Positions 59,601 to 64,000 of a DNA stretch of 64,000 nucleotides are shown here, piece after piece. Position 1 is the stretch's first letter. Each line of letters begins with the position of its first letter. Source of the DNA: Hydractinia symbiolongicarpus (Eukaryota > Cnidaria > Hydrozoa > Anthoathecata > Hydractiniidae). Below the pieces are notes generated by a model. The model saw only the letters and a program-made list of their open reading frames with translations. It was not told the origin of the DNA and did no database searches. The DNA is taken from assembly GCF_029227915.1 (NCBI RefSeq), contig NC_079887.1, positions 13,952,001 through 14,016,000 of the forward strand. Reading direction: 5' to 3'. The position numbers and the translations under genes are program-made.

Positions 59601-62600
59601 ATGGTTTTTATAACTGAAGATTTAATAAGAAAACGAGCTGAACATAATGAATGCGAAATATCAACTCTGGAGGAGATCTCTTTGCACCAATGTGATGTTG
59701 AACGAATCGAATACCTAGACAAGTGGTGTCGCCAACTGAAGATATTATACTTGCAAGCTAACTTGATCCCAAAAATTGAAAACATATCTCGGTTGAAAAA
59801 ATTAGAATACTTGAATTTGGCACTTAATAATATTACTCTGGTAGAGAACCTTGAAGGATGTGAGTCGTTGAGCAAGTTAGACCTAACCGTGAATTTCATT
59901 GGAAAAGTTACCAGTGTTGAATGCTTGAGAGGTAATCAGTTTTTACGCGATTTATATCTCACTGGAAATCCATGTACGGATTTTGTGGGTTATCGAGACT
60001 ATGTTATTGCAGCATTGCCTCAGTTAACACATCTAGATGGAGTGGAAATTAACAAATCAGCTCGTATTTTGGCTGTGCAAAAATTAAGTAGTCTCAAGTG
60101 TGAAATACTGCGACAGGAAAAGTTATACGAAGAAAAACGAGTCAGAGAAAAAATGGACAATAATAACGAAGGAAAAGCTGGTTTCAACAAAGAGTGGTAC
60201 ACTAACACGCAAAACGCTCACATGGAGAAGAATGGTGATAAAAAACAGGTTTAATGTTCTCATCTACACGTTTTTTTATATTAGAAATATAAACATGAGG
60301 TCGAGATTATAAGTACTTTCCATTGCTAACTCCTGAAATATAAGAAAATTGAAAGTCTATGCAGTTTGTTATATCAAAAATGTGTGTTCAAATTATTGGG
60401 ATGAAGCGTGATTTTAAAAGCATGTTAAAACACCAGACTTAAAATTCGACCTTAATTTAGGTAGGTTCAAATTAAGTCCCCCTTACTTGTGACAAGTTCG
60501 GGAGCTTGTGGGAAAACCTGTTCAAAGCAAATTGTATTTAGTATTATTTTACGTTCATTTATCTATCAGTACTACAGAAAAAACCCTGGAAAGCATGTAG
60601 CTTTTGTAGCAAATAATTGTAATTTCTACCAAAGACTTCACAGATAAATGTACGATCATTCATGTAGGACTAGAACTTTTCACTGAAATTGTTCCTATTC
60701 ATGCAGCCACGCCCATAAAGCATGCTTTCACGCTGAGCAGTATTTAGTATACTTTAGTATTCCAGGCCTTCAATTGGGCCAAAAATTAAGCAACTTAGAT
60801 TTTTCCACCAACCAAACCTCTGTTGTACCGTTGAAAAAGTCTTCTCTGAAGAAACAACGCTATAGTGTGCTCCTGAGAATTTTATTGTGTGTGTTGTGTT
60901 CACTGCTGACGAACACGACCCAAGGTAGGGTTCACAATGCCAGTATTGTGCCAGTAAAAACAATAGGTGCTAAGCAACCGCCTAGGCAAAATAAGGGCCA
61001 ATGAGACCTTCGCAACCTAAGACCTGACCCTAAGAATGGGGTTGCTTATAAAAAAATTTGTAGTGTTTGATGAGCGCATTGATGAGTGCTTTTTTTAGGA
61101 TATAGGAGAAGACAACTTTTGGTCCAAACCGACTGCGTACACACCGGAAAGTCGTATGGAGACGCATCGATACATGGAAGAGAAAAAGAAAGAGAAAGAA
61201 GAGCAGAAATCGAAATATTTGGATCCCAATCCAAAGAAACGAGAGATTCGTTTTTTCACAGACGATGGCCGTCCATTGAATATTAATCAAGCTCAAATTG
61301 ATTTTCATTTGGAAGATGACGATGAAAATGGTTGCTTCATTTTGACGGTGTCCTGTTATAAACATTTAGGTAAGACCAGCATTGAGACTTTGACCAACAT
61401 TGAGAATTGATCAACAATGAAGCAACTACGGTCAGTAAGATTGAGTTTAGGTAATGCAAAGTCTGTGTGTTTCCATTGTTAATTAGACAAGACTGCTGTC
61501 TAAAGTAAAGGAAGACTTTAGATGTCAGCTTTGTTGGGTGACAAAAATATTAAACAGTGCGTATTACCTCCTCATAAATTTGTGTGCAGTAACTGTTGTG
61601 CATACTATGGTACTTTTTACAAACAGAACTGTGAAACGATATGGTTAGCCGCTTCAAAAGACTAGTGATTTGATGGCTAAAGTTTTTTTGTCCTAAACCG
61701 ACTAAAATTAAGTTGATAAATCCTGGCCGTGGTTAGCTCCAGGCCTTTATGTGTTAAACATTTTGTCCAATGCCCTCATTGACCCTTACAGACAAAAAGT
61801 GTTAAACTTGGTTTAACCCTTTTTACGTATAGTTGGAATATCAGATTTCTGCCCCTTTTATTTTGCGAAGTTTTCTCGCTCTGCGAAAGCGACTTGTCCA
61901 TAAAGTTACTGTAAAGATATCATACATTAAATATTTTTGTAAATTTAACCTAATCTGATAACAAGAACTTATTCCTCTATGAAGAAAATCCGTATTTTTA
62001 CTTTTGCAGACCTTTATTTAATAAAAATTAGAGGGGAGGATGGTTCAAATTTTAGTGATTGTAGAGAGGAGGAGGGTCAGGGCAAATGCATTTTATGGAT
62101 GCCTCCTTATGAGTTAATGTTTATGTTTAGATACGTCGCTTATTGACGTCGACGTGCAACCGATGTATGTTCGAGTTAACATTAAAGAAAAAGTTTTCCA
62201 ACTTGCTTTCATTGAAGAAGTTAGTCCTGATGCCAGCTCGGCGCAGCGTTCACAAACTACTGGACACTTAGTGTTGACTCTACCAAAGTTGAAATATATT
62301 TTAGACAGCAGTTTAAAAAAGACGAAAAATACAGGTAGTAAAAAAATGGAACTGAATACAGGAAAAAAGAGCGACACTCTAAAATCTGACGTAAAGGATG
62401 CAACGAAACACATTGAAAAGTTGGAAGTTAGTGAGTATGATAGCAAAGTAGATATACATAACATCGTACAAGAGGAGGCATGTGAGACAAAAGGGTTTAA
62501 TCCTAAGTTATATACAAAACGGAAAAACAATATCCAACGAGAAAACGACATCAAAATCAAAGCGAAAGAACAGTTTGTCGACGATCCTGACGTACCGCCT

Positions 62601-62609
62601 TTGACGTAG
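59601..62609 (+). CDS. DNAAF11: dynein axonemal assembly factor 11 (LRRC6/Tilb)
   Basis: A cytoplasmic factor needed to preassemble outer and inner dynein arms of motile cilia. Three exons (59601-60248, 61099-61369, 62131-62609) join in phase to 465 residues; human is 466. Residues 1-20 carry the family start ([16 protein letters not shown]). Leucine-rich repeats follow ([44 protein letters not shown]), closed by the LRR cap [20 protein letters not shown]. Then come a charged coiled-coil linker and a CS/p23-like domain ([55 protein letters not shown]). The end DDPDVPPLT matches the conserved C-terminus. Its presence means the organism has motile cilia or flagella with dynein arms. The first-exon ORF would run two codons past the donor (GTTTAA), so retention would truncate the protein before the CS domain. 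Confidence 0.96.
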
Positions 62610-62610
62610 T

Positions 62611-62616
62611 AATAAA
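62611..62616 (+). terminator. poly(A) signal of DNAAF11
   Basis: AATAAA begins one base after the TAG stop codon (62607-62609), implying a very short 3' UTR unless a later signal is used. Confidence 0.5.
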
Positions 62617-62882
62617 CATCGTTTATTTATTTATTTATCGTTGGCGGTTCAATTTGATTTGCCAGGAAAAAACCTGAATTTTTGTTGACCTCATGCTCAG
62701 AGCTTCTTAGGTTTTTATATTTTCGTATGGTGAATAATTTTATTTATCTTTTTATCTTTTAAGACTACATATGTAAATTAAGAGTTTTAATATATTTTTG
62801 AAGTAAATTATGAATATTAATTTACATGCAGACTTCTTGCTGCTCGTGTATAAAAATGGGGTTGTTCTTAAGTAAATTTCCC

Positions 62883-62970
62883 CAACCTCGTCCCTATGAC
62901 CTCTTTTCGCCTTGTCTTCGCGCCATCCCAAATATAAAAAAACAAAAGGAGTCTTCGGGACGAGGTTGAA
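62883..62970. mobile_element. foldback element, CAACCTCG family
   Basis: The left end CAACCTCGTCCCTATGAC and right end GTCTTCGGGACGAGGTTGAA are inverted copies around an 88-bp body containing CTTTTCGCCTTGTCTTCGCG. Confidence 0.8.
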
Positions 62971-63598
62971 CTTCCCCATCAAATGGTAGGCTACACTAGA
63001 TAAGACAAGGAGGTTTTCTTTAAATCTATTATTTACGTAAATCTGGTTACCAGATCTCACTGTTAAAAATGGGTCGGGGATGTGTTGGAAATGTTTTTGA
63101 TATTTAACAGCATGAAGTGGACTTGAATTTCAACATGGTGTGCGCTAACATCATAAAATGTCAATATGCGATTCAATTTGTAATCGGAGAAGGACATATA
63201 TAAACGGATATAAATAATGCTCGTCATATTGAAAAATATATATATATAATATAAAAAATATTGACAATCGCCCCAGTCCCTCATAAAAGTGTCTTTCTTT
63301 CAAATGTTTATTTTAAAGTTGGCAGAAAGATTTGAAATCTAAATTCCAGGACGAAATTGTGTTTTCTATACACAGTATTAAAAAAATGTGGCTGTTGTAA
63401 GGATTATGATATTGCGTCAAAAAACGCTTAAATGCAACGTTTTTATAAGAAATTATTCTATAAGAAACCCTACGCTCACTAAAGCTAAATTCTAAGGGAA
63501 ACTTTGGCAGACTGGGTATCTCCAATTTAAGAAATTTATATATAAAACAGAAAAAATACATGAACCATAGTCCAAACCATAGTCCGGACCACAAAAAG

Positions 63599-63709
63599 CA
63601 ATCTCGTTCCCAGGACTTTTTTTTCTCTTTCTGATATGCGCGCTGGCAAGTCTTTCGCGCCAGCGCGCATATCAGAAAGGAAAAAAGAAGCCCTTGGGAC
63701 GAGATTGCA
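63599..63709. mobile_element. near-perfect foldback element, CAACCTCG family
   Basis: The outer ends GCAATCTCGTTCCCAGGACT and the inverted CCCTTGGGACGAGATTGC enclose a perfect 21-bp inverted pair (CTTTCTGATATGCGCGCTGG with one more base, 63627-63647, against 63659-63679) around an 11-nt loop. It is the best preserved copy in the window and the most GC-rich hairpin. Confidence 0.9.
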
Positions 63710-64000
63710 CAAAAAGCTTTGTAATTAAAATATTTTTTAGGGTCAAATAATTAAGAGACACACAATTTATCAAATTTTTAAGAAACTCTAGACTTAGTTT
63801 CTGTTAAAAAAAAAACGTGTAAATATACTTTAAAATTAGAATATGTTCTGAAGTCATGTTGTTTAGCAATCCAACAATAAAAATGATAGAAAAAAAACGT
63901 TCGTCATCGTCTCGTGTTTAGGTCAAAAGACCTTTTTAAAAAGATGGCGCGGCGACGGCCCTCCCATTTGTAATTTTTAAGTGTAAAATTTCGCACGCAA

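Larger units (their letters stand above)
62610..64000. other. intergenic with foldback elements, window end
   Basis: AATAAA at 62611-62616, directly after the DNAAF11 stop, is its probable poly(A) signal, with a TTTA repeat following. Two complete CAACCTCG-family elements are listed separately. Small ORFs here, including a 9-codon frame after ATGGCGCGGCGACGG near the right edge, are not supported. Confidence 0.5.

Overview
The window looks like animal nuclear DNA. It is AT-rich, the genes are split by many introns with GT-AG borders, and the proteins are eukaryotic: a replicative helicase subunit, a complex I subunit and a cilia assembly factor. A non-bilaterian animal, most likely a cnidarian, fits the combination of a fungal-type YIL108W metalloprotease with a jacalin domain, full-length MCM7 and DNAAF11, and very dense small inverted-repeat elements. 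That placement is inference; no species marker is present.

Layout. From 0.7 to 16.1 kb, minus strand: an unrecognised gene for a long coiled-coil protein (8 visible exons; 3' end off the left edge, 5' end not found). From 16.1 to 29.9 kb: no gene I can support, but many inverted-repeat elements, a Helitron-like hairpin element and two small orphan ORFs or exons. From 29.9 to 36.9 kb, minus: a complete 8-exon gene for a 668-residue zinc metalloprotease with a C-terminal jacalin-like lectin domain. From 39.8 to 46.0 kb, minus: a complete 18-exon MCM7 gene (721 residues). From 46.1 to 56.1 kb: a transposon pile-up with two minus-strand non-LTR retrotransposons, two copies of a plus-strand one, and TA-flanked inverted-repeat elements, several nested in each other. 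From 56.4 to 62.6 kb, plus: NDUFA8 (2 exons, 125 residues), a GNAT acetyltransferase gene broken by an in-frame TGA, and DNAAF11/LRRC6 (3 exons, 465 residues). From 62.6 kb to the end: foldback elements only.

The host genes do not form one pathway; they are neighbouring housekeeping genes. In each multi-exon model every splice junction was checked for phase by hand, and all agree.

I do not see a new defence or biosynthetic system. The strongest leads are: NDUFA8 lacking exactly one disulfide pair of its first CHCH domain; a TA-flanked 1.47 kb element that interrupts a LINE precisely and carries a degenerate satellite plus a perfect 27-bp palindrome; a foldback family of at least 12 members with ends like CAACCTCGTTCCCAGGGC; a 404-bp element with Helitron 3'-type hairpins at both ends; and a tandem repeat that seems to have grown out of an exon-intron junction in the coiled-coil gene.
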